A DNA stretch of 64,000 nt, taken from Ruminococcus sp. Lineage in GTDB: Bacteria; Bacillota; Clostridia; Oscillospirales; Ruminococcaceae. Below are positions 27,520 through 37,181 of this stretch, in pieces; position 1 is the stretch's first letter, and every line of letters starts with the position of its first letter. The stretch lies in assembly GCA_015066935.1 (NCBI GenBank), contig SVNK01000003.1:206910-270909 (forward strand). The letters run 5' to 3'. The notes beneath the pieces were generated by a model that ran no database searches, was not told the DNA's origin, and saw only the letters and a list, made by a program, of their open reading frames with translations. A program made the translations under genes and the position numbers.

Positions 27520-28169
27520 GAGTACGTGCGATTTTTGAAAAAACAGGCAGGTCGAAGTATATTTCGCACCTCGACCTCAACCGCTGTATGCTGAGAACCT
27601 TCCGTCGTTCAGGACTTCCGATATGGTATACCGAGGGCTTCAATCCTCACCCGTATTATGCGTTTGCACTGGCACTATCGCTCGGATTTGAAAGCAGCTG
27701 CGAGATACTTGATTTCAACATCACCGACGACAATATATCTATGGACGAGATAAGAGACAGACTCAATGCGGTAGTGCCCGAAGGTATGCGTATAGTATCT
27801 GTTGCACCACAGAAGCTCAAAATTACTGCGATTGCCAAGGCTGAGTACCGTTTTGAGCTTGTCTCGGCAGATTCTGCAAAGCTGAGTACCGATATAGACG
27901 CTCTTCTCGGAGGTGATTCGATTCTCATTGAAAAGAAGACAAAGAGAGGTGTCAAAGAGGTTGACATCAAGCCTGATATGGAGATTGTGTCACGGGAAAC
28001 TGACGGTGATTCTGTGAAAATCGTTATGAGACTGCCTGCCGGAACACAGACGAACTATAATCCGACTCTGTTCATGGAAGCTCTCCGAAAAGCCGGTTGT
28101 GAACCGTTTGAAGCTGCAAATATATGCAGAACGGGAATTTTTTGCGAAAATAATGAAAAATTTTCTTAA
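27507..28169 (+). CDS. TIGR03936/DUF2344 radical-SAM-associated protein
   Basis: A 220-residue protein opening LLRVRAIFEKTGRSKYISHLDLNR, followed by TEGFNPHPYYAFALALSLG, which are signatures of DUF2344. It overlaps the radical SAM gene by 13 bp, so the two are translationally coupled. In many Clostridia the pair precedes rng (RNase G) and rplU; here it is followed by rplS. Its function is unknown. Confidence 0.88.
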   Translation: MFLLRVRAIFEKTGRSKYISHLDLNRCMLRTFRRSGLPIWYTEGFNPHPYYAFALALSLGFESSCEILDFNITDDNISMDEIRDRLNAVVPEGMRIVSVAPQKLKITAIAKAEYRFELVSADSAKLSTDIDALLGGDSILIEKKTKRGVKEVDIKPDMEIVSRETDGDSVKIVMRLPAGTQTNYNPTLFMEALRKAGCEPFEAANICRTGIFCENNEKFS

Positions 28170-28175
28170 AAACAC

Positions 28176-28204
28176 TTGCAATTTCCGTGAAAGTATGTTA
28201 TGAT
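28176..28204 (+). promoter_or_regulatory. Promoter of rplS
   Basis: TTGCAA (28176-28181), 17-bp spacer, TATGAT (28199-28204), just after the DUF2344 stop codon. Confidence 0.8.
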
Positions 28205-28210
28205 ATAAAA

Positions 28211-28411
28211 GCATTTGAAATTCCGTCTGTTATGATTTTATCATACGGATGAGGGTTAATGCCGAAAGACATTAAATCGGACAGTCCGCTGCCTGCATCG
28301 TACAGAAATGCCTGTACTGCTCTTTAAGCCATATTTTTCCCAATCACCGTATGCTGAACGGCTGTGTCGGGACAGGTAAGAATGTTCGGAAATTTTAGGA
28401 GGAAATGAAAA
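28211..28411 (+). promoter_or_regulatory. Long leader of rplS
   Basis: About 200 nt of leader without an ORF. Small stems are visible: tccgt/acgga (28221-28250) and gtacag/ctgtac (28300-28318). Ribosomal-protein leaders often bind their product; whether this is the known L19 leader class cannot be judged by eye. Confidence 0.4.
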
Positions 28412-28756
28412 ATGGATGCACTCAAGTTAATCAGCGACTCAAGCATGAAGGAAAATGTTCCGCAGTTCAATGTTGGTGATACTGTAAAGGTTCACGTACA
28501 GATCAAGGAAGGCGATAAGAGCCGTATCCAGGTATTTGAGGGAACTGTTATTGCCAAGAAGCACGGCGGAATCAGCGAAACTTTCACAGTAAGACGTGTA
28601 GCACACGGCTGCGGTATCGAGAGAGTTTTCCCTCTCCACTCTCCTGTTGTTGACAAGGTAGAGGTTGTAAGATACGGTAAGGTTCGCAGAGCTAAGCTCT
28701 ACTACCTCAGAGACAGAGTTGGTAAGGCTGCTAAGGTTAAAGAGCAGATTCGCTAA
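28412..28756 (+). CDS. rplS: 50S ribosomal protein L19
   Basis: A 114-residue protein of full family length. [37 protein letters not shown] and [35 protein letters not shown] segments are diagnostic. It lies at the 30S/50S interface. A good TTTTAGGAGG ribosome site precedes it. It heads the conserved Firmicute order rplS-lepB-rbgA-rnhB-yraN. Confidence 0.98.
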   Translation: MDALKLISDSSMKENVPQFNVGDTVKVHVQIKEGDKSRIQVFEGTVIAKKHGGISETFTVRRVAHGCGIERVFPLHSPVVDKVEVVRYGKVRRAKLYYLRDRVGKAAKVKEQIR

Positions 28757-28812
28757 TTACAGAATGCACATCCGGGCAGAGCTATCTGCTCGGGGTGCTA
28801 TTTCCTTGAAGG

Positions 28813-28838
28813 AAGGGACAATGAATGTCCCTTTTTTG
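28813..28838 (+). terminator. Terminator between rplS and lepB
   Basis: Stem aagggaca / tgtccctt, loop atgaa, followed by T6. Confidence 0.88.
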
Positions 28839-28867
28839 CTAATATTATAAAAATCCGAGGTAATATT

Positions 28868-29596
28868 ATGGAAAAAAACAAACTGCCTGAAATCAATACG
28901 GAAATGGCTTCCGAAGAAGTTTCCGCAGTGGGGGAAGCTCCGGAAGAAAAAAAGTCAGGGACAAAGAAGCTTGTAAATGATATTCTTGACATAGTCGAAT
29001 CGACTTTTGCAACTGTATTCGTAATGATAATGGTGTTTACATATCTGCTTCATCCTGTAAATGTGGACGGAGACTCAATGAATCCTACTCTCCATGACAA
29101 GGACAGAATACTGATGACAACCGTTTACGGCAAGCTTGAATACGGCGACATCGTTATTGTGAATAATGACGCTGTTTACGGAATAGATGCCGACGGTGAT
29201 GCTGTCGATATGGCTGTGAAGAACAACCAGCTTGATAAATGTATCATAAAAAGAGTGATTGCGGCAGGCGGTCAGACAATCAACATCGACAACTCCGATT
29301 CCGACAGAAGCAAATGGACCGTTGAGGTAGACGGAAAGGTCATTGATGAGCCTTATATCGCTGAAACCGCATTTACTTCCAAATCAGGTCTTTTTGACGG
29401 CAAATTTCCTTTTAAAGTGCCCGAGGGTTACTACTTTGTAATGGGCGACAACAGAAACAATTCATCAGACAGCCGAAGCGGATATGTCGGACTTATAAAA
29501 AAAGATCAGGTCTATGGTAAGGCACTTGTAAGATATAACCCTTTAAGTGATTTCAAGTTCCTTTTCAATTCGCATAAGGAGTCCGCTGAGGACTGA
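28868..29596 (+). CDS. lepB: Signal peptidase I
   Basis: A 242-residue membrane serine protease that removes signal peptides. It has an acidic cytoplasmic N-terminus, one membrane segment (about residues 43-62), then the Ser of VDGDSMNPTL and the general-base Lys of CIIKRVIAAGG, and the closing box MGDNRNNSSDSRSGYVG. The next gene (rbgA) starts 19 bp later. Confidence 0.96.
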   Translation: MEKNKLPEINTEMASEEVSAVGEAPEEKKSGTKKLVNDILDIVESTFATVFVMIMVFTYLLHPVNVDGDSMNPTLHDKDRILMTTVYGKLEYGDIVIVNNDAVYGIDADGDAVDMAVKNNQLDKCIIKRVIAAGGQTINIDNSDSDRSKWTVEVDGKVIDEPYIAETAFTSKSGLFDGKFPFKVPEGYYFVMGDNRNNSSDSRSGYVGLIKKDQVYGKALVRYNPLSDFKFLFNSHKESAED

Positions 29597-29615
29597 TCCC
29601 GTAGGAGGCGAAAAA

Positions 29616-30509
29616 GTGGATAATACGGAGATGAGGCAGATACAGTGGTTTCCGGGACACATGGCGAAAACAAGAAGGCTTATTGCCGCCAATCTGAAGC
29701 TTGTTGACGCTGTTACGGAAATTGTTGATGCGAGGGCTCCCCTGAGCAGCAGAAATCCCGAAATGGACAGTATGACAAAGGGCAAGCCTCGTATAGTATT
29801 GCTCAATAAGAGCGATCTTGCCGACGAAAACGCCACCGGTATGTGGATAAATTACTTTAAGAACAACGGAGCAGAGGCTCTTGCGGTTGACTGCAAATCA
29901 GGCAAGGGACTTAAAAATCTGCTGCCGACAATAAAGAAAAGCGTTTTGCGTGAGCTTATGGAAAAGCGTGAGAGAAGCGGAATGGTCGGAGCAGCCGTAA
30001 GACTGATGATTGTGGGAATTCCGAATGTGGGAAAATCCTCTCTTATCAACCGTATGGCAGGTTCAAAGCGTACAAAGGTCGAGGACAGACCCGGAGTTAC
30101 CCGTACAAAGCAGTGGGTGAAGCTTGATAATAATACCGAGCTTCTTGATATGCCGGGAGTTCTGTGGCCGAAATTCGAGGATCAGGATGCAGCGATACGT
30201 CTTGCATTCACAGGTGCGATAAGCGACGATATACTCGATATTGAAACGCTTGCGATGAAGCTTCTGAGCTATCTTGCGGAGAATTATCCGCAGTCTCTCA
30301 GAGAACGCTACAAGATTGAATTTGACGATAACGACAGCGGACTCTCACTTCTTGAAAAAGTGGGAAAGAAGCGTGGAATGATGATTTCGGGAGGCGAAAT
30401 CAATACAGAGCGTGCCGCTATAACAGTGCTTGACGAGTTCAGAAGCGGAAAGCTTGGCAGAATTACTCTTGAGCTTCCGCCGAAAAAGGAGCACGTATGC
30501 CAAGAATAA
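29616..30509 (+). CDS. rbgA: Ribosome biogenesis GTPase RbgA/YlqF
   Basis: A 297-residue circularly permuted GTPase for late 50S assembly. Motif order is G4 (LLNKSDL), then G1 (GIPNVGKSS), then G3 (DMPGVLWPKF). The N-terminus has IQWFPGHMAKTRR, including the family His. The start is GTG at 29616, eight bases after TAGGAGG; the open frame further upstream lies inside lepB. It overlaps rnhB by 13 bp. Confidence 0.96.
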   Translation: MDNTEMRQIQWFPGHMAKTRRLIAANLKLVDAVTEIVDARAPLSSRNPEMDSMTKGKPRIVLLNKSDLADENATGMWINYFKNNGAEALAVDCKSGKGLKNLLPTIKKSVLRELMEKRERSGMVGAAVRLMIVGIPNVGKSSLINRMAGSKRTKVEDRPGVTRTKQWVKLDNNTELLDMPGVLWPKFEDQDAAIRLAFTGAISDDILDIETLAMKLLSYLAENYPQSLRERYKIEFDDNDSGLSLLEKVGKKRGMMISGGEINTERAAITVLDEFRSGKLGRITLELPPKKEHVCQE

Positions 30510-31120
30510 TTCTTCATAAAGAGCTTTTTGACTATGATGAGGAGCTGAGAAATGCTCATCCGATCATATGCGGAGTCGATGAGGCGGGCAGAGGTCCGCT
30601 TGCAGGAGACGTCTACGCAGCGGCAGTCGTACTTGACAGCGGTGTGACGATTGACTATCTGAACGACAGTAAAAAGCTTTCGGAAAAGCGTCGTGAGGAA
30701 CTTTTCGACGTGATAAAGGAAAAGGCGAGAGCCTACTGTATTGCGACGGCGTCCGTTGAGGAGATAGACAGGCTCAATATCCTCAATGCCGCAATGGTTG
30801 CGATGAAGCGTGCAGTCGAGGGACTCGGTATAGCTCCCGACCTTGCACTCATCGACGGAAACAGACTTCCCGATATAAGCTGTAAGGCTCAGTATGTAAT
30901 AAAGGGAGACGCTGTATCTGCCTCAATCGCAGCAGCATCGGTTCTTGCAAAGGTAGCTCGTGACCGCTATATGAAGGAGCTTGCTGAAAAGTATCCGCAG
31001 TATGTTTTTGAGAAGCATAAAGGGTACGGCACGAAGCTTCACTATGAATGTCTGGAAAAATACGGTATATCCGAAGTTCATCGCAGGTCGTTCCTGAAAA
31101 AGCTCTATGACAAGGGCTGA
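30497..31120 (+). CDS. rnhB: Ribonuclease HII
   Basis: A 207-residue enzyme removing ribonucleotides from DNA. Catalytic acids are seen in CGVDEAGRGPLAG and LALIDG (Asp), with the C-terminal HKGYGTKLHYECLEKYG motif. It starts inside rbgA and ends one base before yraN, in the usual rbgA-rnhB-yraN order. Confidence 0.97.
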   Translation: MPRIILHKELFDYDEELRNAHPIICGVDEAGRGPLAGDVYAAAVVLDSGVTIDYLNDSKKLSEKRREELFDVIKEKARAYCIATASVEEIDRLNILNAAMVAMKRAVEGLGIAPDLALIDGNRLPDISCKAQYVIKGDAVSASIAAASVLAKVARDRYMKELAEKYPQYVFEKHKGYGTKLHYECLEKYGISEVHRRSFLKKLYDKG

Positions 31121-31121
31121 A

Positions 31122-31484
31122 ATGGGTAAATTCGGCGAAGATAAGGTGTGCGGTTACCTTGTCGGGCACGGATATACAATAGAGGCAAGAAATTACCGTA
31201 TCAAGGGCGGTGAAATCGACATAATCGCTTCAGACGGCGATTACATTGCCTTCGTTGAGGTGAAAACAAGGAGACAGGGGAGTCTTGTTACAGGCTTTGA
31301 CGCTGTAAACAAGCGGAAAACCGGTCTGATAATCAGAACCGCAGCCGATTATTGCTGCAGGCATAATGTGGTTCTCCAGCCGAGATTTGACATAGCTCAG
31401 GTCGTTGTGGAGGGTGACAGGGTGCTCAGCATTGATTATATTAAAAATGCCTACGATACAACGGGGTATAATTTTATTTTCTGA
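31122..31484 (+). CDS. yraN: YraN/UPF0102 nuclease-fold protein
   Basis: A 120-residue protein with a restriction-endonuclease-like fold. It has GKFGEDKVCGYL, NYRIKGGEIDIIASD and FVEVKTRRQ, that is the G-E-D and E-K core of the family. ATG 31122 follows AAGGG; the upstream ATG (31107) is inside rnhB. Relatives are suspected Holliday-junction or repair nucleases, without firm proof. It is the last gene of the rplS block. Confidence 0.92.
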   Translation: MGKFGEDKVCGYLVGHGYTIEARNYRIKGGEIDIIASDGDYIAFVEVKTRRQGSLVTGFDAVNKRKTGLIIRTAADYCCRHNVVLQPRFDIAQVVVEGDRVLSIDYIKNAYDTTGYNFIF

Positions 31485-31495
31485 AGGGTGATACT

Positions 31496-32989
31496 ATGTT
31501 CTACAACAGTACAAGGAACAGTAATGTCAAGGTAAGCAGTGCAGAAGCCATTACTCAGGGAATTTCTGTTGAGGGAGGTCTTTTCGTTCCCGAAAGCATT
31601 CCCGTTCTGACGCTTGATGAGATTAAGAATGTCGGTTCAATGAGCTATGCCGACAGAGCTGCATTTGTATTCTCAAGGTTCCTGACAGACTTCACCGATG
31701 CAGAGATACACTACTGCACCGATAATGCCTACAGTACAAAGAATTTTGAAACAGAGAGCATTGCAGAGCTTGCTCATCTTTTTGACGGTACATATATGCT
31801 TGAGCTCTGGCACGGTCCGACCTGTGCATTCAAGGATATGGCACTCCAGATTCTTCCTTACTTCCTTACAACATCAGCAAAGAAAATCAATCTTGACAAG
31901 AAGATTGTTATTCTTGTTGCAACATCGGGAGATACCGGAAAAGCTGCTCTTGAAGGTTTCAGAGACGTAGAGGGTACATCAATCCTCGTATTCTATCCTG
32001 AGGACGGCGTAAGTCCAATGCAGAAGCGTCAGATGAAGACTCAGGAGGGCGGGAATGTCGGTGTTTGTGCAATCAAGGGAAATTTCGACGACTGCCAGAA
32101 TGGTGTAAAGGCAATTTTCACCGATAACGAGGTCAAGGAGGCTCTTGAGGCGAAGGGAATGATGTTCTCAAGTGCAAATTCAATCAACTGGGGACGTCTT
32201 GTTCCGCAGATTGTATATTACATTTCCGCTTATGCAGAACTTGTAAAGGACGAGGAGATTGAGCTTGGCGAGAAAATCAACATTGTAGTTCCCACAGGAA
32301 ACTTCGGAAACATTCTTGCAGCTTATTATGCAAAGCATATGGGAGTTCCTGTAAATAAGCTCATATGTGCGTCAAATATCAACAATGTCCTTACCGACTT
32401 CATCAATACAGGTGTTTATGACAGAAACAGAAAGTTCTTTGCAACTGTTTCGCCTTCTATGGACATTCTTATTTCAAGCAACCTTGAAAGACTCCTCTAT
32501 CTCATGACTGACGGAAACGATGCTCTTATCCGTGAATGGTTCGGAAAGCTTGCGTCCGAGGGCAGATATGAGGTAAGTGACGATGTCAAGGCAAAGCTCA
32601 GAGAGGAATTCTGTGCAGGCTTCTGTGACGACGAGCAGACAAAGTCTGCGATAAGTGCTGTTTACGAGAAGTATTCCTATACATGTGATACACATACAGC
32701 AGTTGCCGTTAAGGTTTACAACGACTACAAGGAAGCTACAGGCGATACAACCAAGACTGTTATCGCTTCAACAGCAAGTCCCTACAAGTTCAGTGCAGCA
32801 GTTCTTGAAGCGATTGAAGGTGCGAAGTCTGATATTGAGGAATACGACATGGTTGAAAAGCTTGCTGAGCTTTCAAAGCTTCCTGTTCCGGAGGCACTTG
32901 CAGGTCTGAGAACAAAGCCCGAGCGCTTCTCCGATGTAATCGAAAAGAGCGAGCAGAAGGCTTACGTCCTCGGAAAACTGAACGTATAA
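31496..32989 (+). CDS. thrC: Threonine synthase
   Basis: A 497-residue PLP enzyme that converts O-phosphohomoserine to threonine. It has the family start FYNSTRNSNVKVSSAEAITQ, the PLP lysine in HGPTCAFKDMALQ and the phosphate loop VATSGDTGKAALEG. The length fits the long class. It lies 11 bp after yraN and 1 bp before the phosphoesterase gene. Confidence 0.96.
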   Translation: MFYNSTRNSNVKVSSAEAITQGISVEGGLFVPESIPVLTLDEIKNVGSMSYADRAAFVFSRFLTDFTDAEIHYCTDNAYSTKNFETESIAELAHLFDGTYMLELWHGPTCAFKDMALQILPYFLTTSAKKINLDKKIVILVATSGDTGKAALEGFRDVEGTSILVFYPEDGVSPMQKRQMKTQEGGNVGVCAIKGNFDDCQNGVKAIFTDNEVKEALEAKGMMFSSANSINWGRLVPQIVYYISAYAELVKDEEIELGEKINIVVPTGNFGNILAAYYAKHMGVPVNKLICASNINNVLTDFINTGVYDRNRKFFATVSPSMDILISSNLERLLYLMTDGNDALIREWFGKLASEGRYEVSDDVKAKLREEFCAGFCDDEQTKSAISAVYEKYSYTCDTHTAVAVKVYNDYKEATGDTTKTVIASTASPYKFSAAVLEAIEGAKSDIEEYDMVEKLAELSKLPVPEALAGLRTKPERFSDVIEKSEQKAYVLGKLNV

Positions 32990-32990
32990 G

Positions 32991-33683
32991 ATGAGCCTGT
33001 TTACAATCGGAGACCTTCATCTGTGTTTAGGTGCTCCCGACAAGACCATGAGCGTCTTTACGGGGTGGCAGAATTATCAGGAACGGCTTGAAAAAAACTG
33101 GCTTGAAAATATAACGGAAGATGACACCATAGTTCTTGCAGGAGATATTTCGTGGGGGATGTCGCTTCAGCAGGCGGCTCCCGACTTTCATTTCATAGAA
33201 AAGCTTCCGGGGCAGAAGATTATTCTCAAGGGTAATCACGACTACTGGTGGACAACGCTGAAAAAAATGGAGAGATTCCTTGCTGATGAGGGATGCTCCA
33301 GCATAAAGATACTGCATAATAACCACTACCAATACGGCGATTACGGTATCTGCGGAACGAGAGGCTGGGTAAACATGCCGGGTGAGGTTCAGGATGAAAA
33401 GGTTCTGCGCCGGGAAGTGCAGAGACTTGAAACATCCATACAATCAGCAGTTAAGGCAGGTCTTGAGCCGATAGTGTTCATGCACTATCCACCGATTTTC
33501 GCCACGAATTTCAACTACGATATCCTTGAGATTCTTTACCGCTACAAGATAAAGGATTGTTACTATGGACATGTTCACGGTCGTTCAGCTCACGAGCTTT
33601 GTGTGACCAATACATACGACGATGTTAATTTTCATCTTATTGCAGGTGATTATTTACAGTTTATTCCACAAAAAGTAATATGA
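32991..33683 (+). CDS. Calcineurin-like metallophosphoesterase
   Basis: A 230-residue protein with all five metal motifs: GDLHL (Asp, His), LAGDISWGM, LKGNHDYWW, MHYPPIF and YGHVHG. It belongs to a Firmicute group of predicted phosphohydrolases of unknown substrate. It is translationally coupled to thrC with a 1-bp gap, which may be mere operon packing. No signal peptide. Confidence 0.9.
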   Translation: MSLFTIGDLHLCLGAPDKTMSVFTGWQNYQERLEKNWLENITEDDTIVLAGDISWGMSLQQAAPDFHFIEKLPGQKIILKGNHDYWWTTLKKMERFLADEGCSSIKILHNNHYQYGDYGICGTRGWVNMPGEVQDEKVLRREVQRLETSIQSAVKAGLEPIVFMHYPPIFATNFNYDILEILYRYKIKDCYYGHVHGRSAHELCVTNTYDDVNFHLIAGDYLQFIPQKVI

Positions 33684-33736
33684 AATGTAGTGAATGTAGA
33701 AGTGAAAGATTTTTGTGGAAAATTTTTTCAAAATGT

Positions 33737-33745
33737 GGTATAATA
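33737..33745 (+). promoter_or_regulatory. Extended -10 promoter of tig
   Basis: TGGTATAAT (extended -10) 44 bp before the tig ATG. The best -35 (TTGTGG at 33714) is 20 bp away, so the TG extension probably carries it. Confidence 0.6.
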
Positions 33746-33788
33746 TTCCATGCTAATAACAAGTATAATATAATGGAGGATATATAAA

Positions 33789-35096
33789 ATGAGCTTAAAA
33801 TCAACAACAAAGACTGATGTAAATACAACTGAGCTGGTAATCGGTATTGATGCCGATACTTTTGAGGCTGCTGTTGAAAAGGAATATCAGCGTCAGAAGA
33901 AGAACATCCAGATCAAGGGCTTCAGAAAGGGTAAGGTTTCCCGTAAGCTTGCAGAGAGAGAGTTCGGTGAGGGTGCATTCTATGAGGGTGCAATCAACGC
34001 TCTTATCGGTCCCGAGCTTGAGGCTGCTGTAAAGGAGACAGGTCTTAATCTTGTTGACAGACCCAATATCGAAATCACATCAATCGACAAGGAGCAGGGC
34101 GTTGAACTCAAGGCTGTCTGCGTTACAAAGCCTGAGATTGAGATTTCTGATTACAAGGGCATCAAGGCTGCAAAGTCTGTAAGAGAAATCACTGACGAGG
34201 ACATCGACAAGCAGGTTGACATGATCCGCAGAAAGAATGCACGTATCGTTTCTGTAGACGACAGAGCTGCTCAGATGAATGACGAAGTTATCATTGACTT
34301 CGAGGGCTTCTTCGGTGACGAGGCATTCGATGGCGGCAAGGGCGAGGATCATCCTCTCCGTCTTGGCAGCGGTCAGTTTATCCCCGGATTTGAGGATCAG
34401 ATCGTGGGTCACAATATCGGCGACGAGTTTGACGTAAATGTTACATTCCCTGAGAACTATCAGATGGCTGAATACGCCGGAAAGCCTGCTGTATTCAAGA
34501 CAAAGCTCAAGGCTATCAGCTATGAGGAGCTTCCTGAAATCGACGATGAGCTCGTAAAGGATGCTACAGAATTTGAGTCAGTTGATGAGTACAGAGCAGA
34601 CATCAGAGCTAAGCTTGAGGACGCTGCTGTAAGTCAGGCAGAGGCTTCATTTGAGAATGCTATCATGGAAGCACTTATCGCTAAGGTAGACGCTCCCATT
34701 CCCAACTGCATGTATGAGCAGAGAATCGACAACCTTATGCGTTCATTCGAGCAGCAGCTCCGTCAGCAGGGTATGGACCTCAACCTCTACTTCCAGTACA
34801 CAGGTATGGACATGGATTCAATGAGAGATACTTACAGAGACAGAGCTGAGAATGAAGTAAAGCTTCGTCTTGCACTTGAGAAGATTGCAGATCTTGAGAA
34901 TCTTGATCCTACTGAGGAAGAAATCAACAACGGTCTTGCAGAGCTTGCAGGTCAGAACAACATGGATGTTGAAACACTCAAGAAGTTCATTCCTATGGAC
35001 GAATATACAGCTGACCTCAGAGTACAGAAGGCTGTTGACCTCGTTAAGGAGAATGCAGTTATTGATAATTCAGAGGCAGAGGAAAAGGCTGAATAA
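33789..35096 (+). CDS. tig: Trigger factor (ribosome-bound chaperone/PPIase)
   Basis: A 435-residue three-domain chaperone. The N-terminal ribosome-binding signature is KGFRKGKVSRKLAEREFG, the FKBP-type PPIase domain has DFEGFFGDEAFDGGKGEDHPLRLGSGQFIPGFEDQIVG, and a long helical C-terminus follows. It is followed by a hairpin and then clpP-clpX, the usual tig-clpP-clpX order. Confidence 0.97.
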   Translation: MSLKSTTKTDVNTTELVIGIDADTFEAAVEKEYQRQKKNIQIKGFRKGKVSRKLAEREFGEGAFYEGAINALIGPELEAAVKETGLNLVDRPNIEITSIDKEQGVELKAVCVTKPEIEISDYKGIKAAKSVREITDEDIDKQVDMIRRKNARIVSVDDRAAQMNDEVIIDFEGFFGDEAFDGGKGEDHPLRLGSGQFIPGFEDQIVGHNIGDEFDVNVTFPENYQMAEYAGKPAVFKTKLKAISYEELPEIDDELVKDATEFESVDEYRADIRAKLEDAAVSQAEASFENAIMEALIAKVDAPIPNCMYEQRIDNLMRSFEQQLRQQGMDLNLYFQYTGMDMDSMRDTYRDRAENEVKLRLALEKIADLENLDPTEEEINNGLAELAGQNNMDVETLKKFIPMDEYTADLRVQKAVDLVKENAVIDNSEAEEKAE

Positions 35097-35171
35097 TTTC
35101 ATCCCCTGTTTAATGGACAAATAAAAGCTTTTTTCGACATAAAAAGCATAAAAAACACAAATATACTCAAA

Positions 35172-35205
35172 TTGTCCCACAGCCTTTGTGGGACAACCGT
35201 TTTTA
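35172..35205 (+). terminator. Terminator/attenuator between tig and clpP
   Basis: A perfect 10-bp stem (ttgtcccaca / tgtgggacaa), followed by ccgttttt. It lies 17 bp before the clpP start, so it could also act as an attenuator. Confidence 0.75.
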
Positions 35206-35221
35206 GAAAGGAAGATGGATA

Positions 35222-35812
35222 ATGAGCAGTTTAGTACCATATGTTGTTGAACAGACAAGTCGTGGAGAAAGATCATACGATATTTTCTCAAGACTTCTGA
35301 ATGACAGAATCATAATGCTCTCAGATCAGGTTAACGACGCAACTGCAAGTCTTGTTGTTGCCCAGCTTCTCTACCTTGAAAGTCAGGATTCCGAAAAGGA
35401 CATTTCACTTTATATAAACAGTCCCGGAGGTTCAATTACAGCCGGCATGGCAATTTATGATACAATGCAGTACATCAAGTGTGATGTTTCAACGATCTGC
35501 ATTGGTATGGCTGCATCTATGGGAGCATTTCTCCTTGCAGCAGGAGCAAAGGGCAAGCGTTTTGCACTTCCCAACAGTGAGATCATGATTCATCAGCCTC
35601 TCATTTCAGGAGGACTTTCAGGACAGTGTACCGACATCAAGATTCATTCCGATCACCTTGTAAGAACACGTCAGCGAATGAATGAAATGTTGTCTGAAAA
35701 CACAGGCAAACCTCTTGAGCAGGTACAGGCTGATACAGAGCGTGACAACTATATGACAGCTCAGGAAGCCCTTGAATACGGCATTATAGATAAAGTTATC
35801 TCAAAAAGGTAG
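35222..35812 (+). CDS. clpP: ATP-dependent Clp protease proteolytic subunit
   Basis: A 196-residue subunit. The catalytic Ser is in [15 protein letters not shown], the His in EIMIHQPL and the Asp in [10 protein letters not shown]-terminal [23 protein letters not shown] is standard. It forms the tetradecameric chamber fed by ClpX, encoded 9 bp downstream. Confidence 0.98.
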   Translation: MSSLVPYVVEQTSRGERSYDIFSRLLNDRIIMLSDQVNDATASLVVAQLLYLESQDSEKDISLYINSPGGSITAGMAIYDTMQYIKCDVSTICIGMAASMGAFLLAAGAKGKRFALPNSEIMIHQPLISGGLSGQCTDIKIHSDHLVRTRQRMNEMLSENTGKPLEQVQADTERDNYMTAQEALEYGIIDKVISKR

Positions 35813-35821
35813 GTTATGTAA

Positions 35822-37114
35822 ATGGCTGAATCATTCAAATCATGCAGCTTCTGCGGAAAAGGTGAAAATCGTGTTCACAGTATGTTTTCTGCGGGAAACG
35901 CCAATATATGTGATGAGTGCGTATGCTACTGCTATGAAATGATTTTTGGTGCAGGAGTGGCAAAGTCCCAGAGAAAGGCTGCCAAAAAGGACGGCGGTTC
36001 ATCACTCTCATCAATAAAGCTTCTCAAGCCTGTAGAGATAAAGAATTTCCTTGACGAATACGTTATCGGTCAGGATGATGCAAAGATTTCTCTTGCCGTA
36101 GCAGTTTATAATCATTATAAGCGTATCATGAGTCAGGATAATGCTCAGAAGAACGAGCTTGAGGACGACGGAGTTGAACTTCAGAAGAGTAACGTGCTTC
36201 TTCTCGGACCAACGGGTGTCGGAAAGACATTTCTCGCACAGACTCTTGCGAAGCTTCTGAATGTTCCGTTTGCCATTGCAGACGCTACAACAATTACTGA
36301 GGCAGGATATGTCGGAGATGATGTAGAGAATGTGCTTCTGCGTCTTATACAGGCAGCAGATTACGATATCAAGGCTGCTGAAAGAGGTATCATCTATATC
36401 GACGAAATAGACAAGATTGCAAGAAAATCTGAAAATACGTCCCTTACCCGTGACGTAAGCGGTGAAGGTGTACAGCAGGCACTCCTGAAGATTATCGAGG
36501 GTACAGTATCAAATGTACCTCCACAGGGTGGAAGAAAACACCCGAATCAGGAAGTAATCCAGATAAATACAAAGAATATACTCTTTATCTGCGGCGGTGC
36601 TTTCGACGGACTTGAAAAGCAGATTCAGAAGCGTATAGGAAAGGCTCCCATAGGCTTTGGCGGCGAGCTGAGGTCACGTAAGGAAGAAACAGACAATATT
36701 TTCAAGAAGGTTGTTCCGAAGGATCTTGTAAAATTCGGAATGGTTCCTGAGTTTGTCGGCAGACTTCCCGTGATTTCTGTTCTTGAGGAGCTTGACGAGC
36801 ATTCACTGGTGCGTATTGTCACAGAGCCCAGAAATGCACTTGTTAAGCAGTATAAGAAACTGTTTGCCTATGATGACATTGAACTTGAAGTGGAGGACGA
36901 TGCTCTTATTGAGATTGCCAAAAAGGCAATTGAACAGAAAACAGGTGCAAGAGGTCTGCGTTCAATATTCGAGAATATCCTGATGAAGACCATGTATTCG
37001 GTTCCGTCAGACGGAAGTATTGCAAAAGTGACCGTAACAGCAGACTGTGTTATCAACGGAACTCAGCCCAGACTTACAAACAGACGCAATAAAGTTGTCG
37101 AGCTTGCGGTATAA
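35822..37114 (+). CDS. clpX: ATP-dependent Clp protease ATP-binding subunit ClpX
   Basis: A 430-residue AAA+ unfoldase. It has an N-terminal zinc finger ([12 protein letters not shown] then CDECVCYC), Walker A GPTGVGKT, Walker [10 protein letters not shown], an [26 protein letters not shown] segment and the ClpP-docking IGF loop (PIGFGGE). It is complete. Confidence 0.98.
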   Translation: MAESFKSCSFCGKGENRVHSMFSAGNANICDECVCYCYEMIFGAGVAKSQRKAAKKDGGSSLSSIKLLKPVEIKNFLDEYVIGQDDAKISLAVAVYNHYKRIMSQDNAQKNELEDDGVELQKSNVLLLGPTGVGKTFLAQTLAKLLNVPFAIADATTITEAGYVGDDVENVLLRLIQAADYDIKAAERGIIYIDEIDKIARKSENTSLTRDVSGEGVQQALLKIIEGTVSNVPPQGGRKHPNQEVIQINTKNILFICGGAFDGLEKQIQKRIGKAPIGFGGELRSRKEETDNIFKKVVPKDLVKFGMVPEFVGRLPVISVLEELDEHSLVRIVTEPRNALVKQYKKLFAYDDIELEVEDDALIEIAKKAIEQKTGARGLRSIFENILMKTMYSVPSDGSIAKVTVTADCVINGTQPRLTNRRNKVVELAV

Positions 37115-37139
37115 GTCAGTGTAGAAAACTATATGCAAA

Positions 37140-37173
37140 TTAAAAGGAGGCAATAATGCCTCCTTTATTTTTA
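37140..37173. terminator. Bidirectional terminator between clpX and the patatin gene
   Basis: Stem aaaggaggca / tgcctccttt, loop ataa, with a T-rich tail on the plus strand and an A-rich flank on the other side. Confidence 0.85.
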
Positions 37174-37181
37174 TGAACATT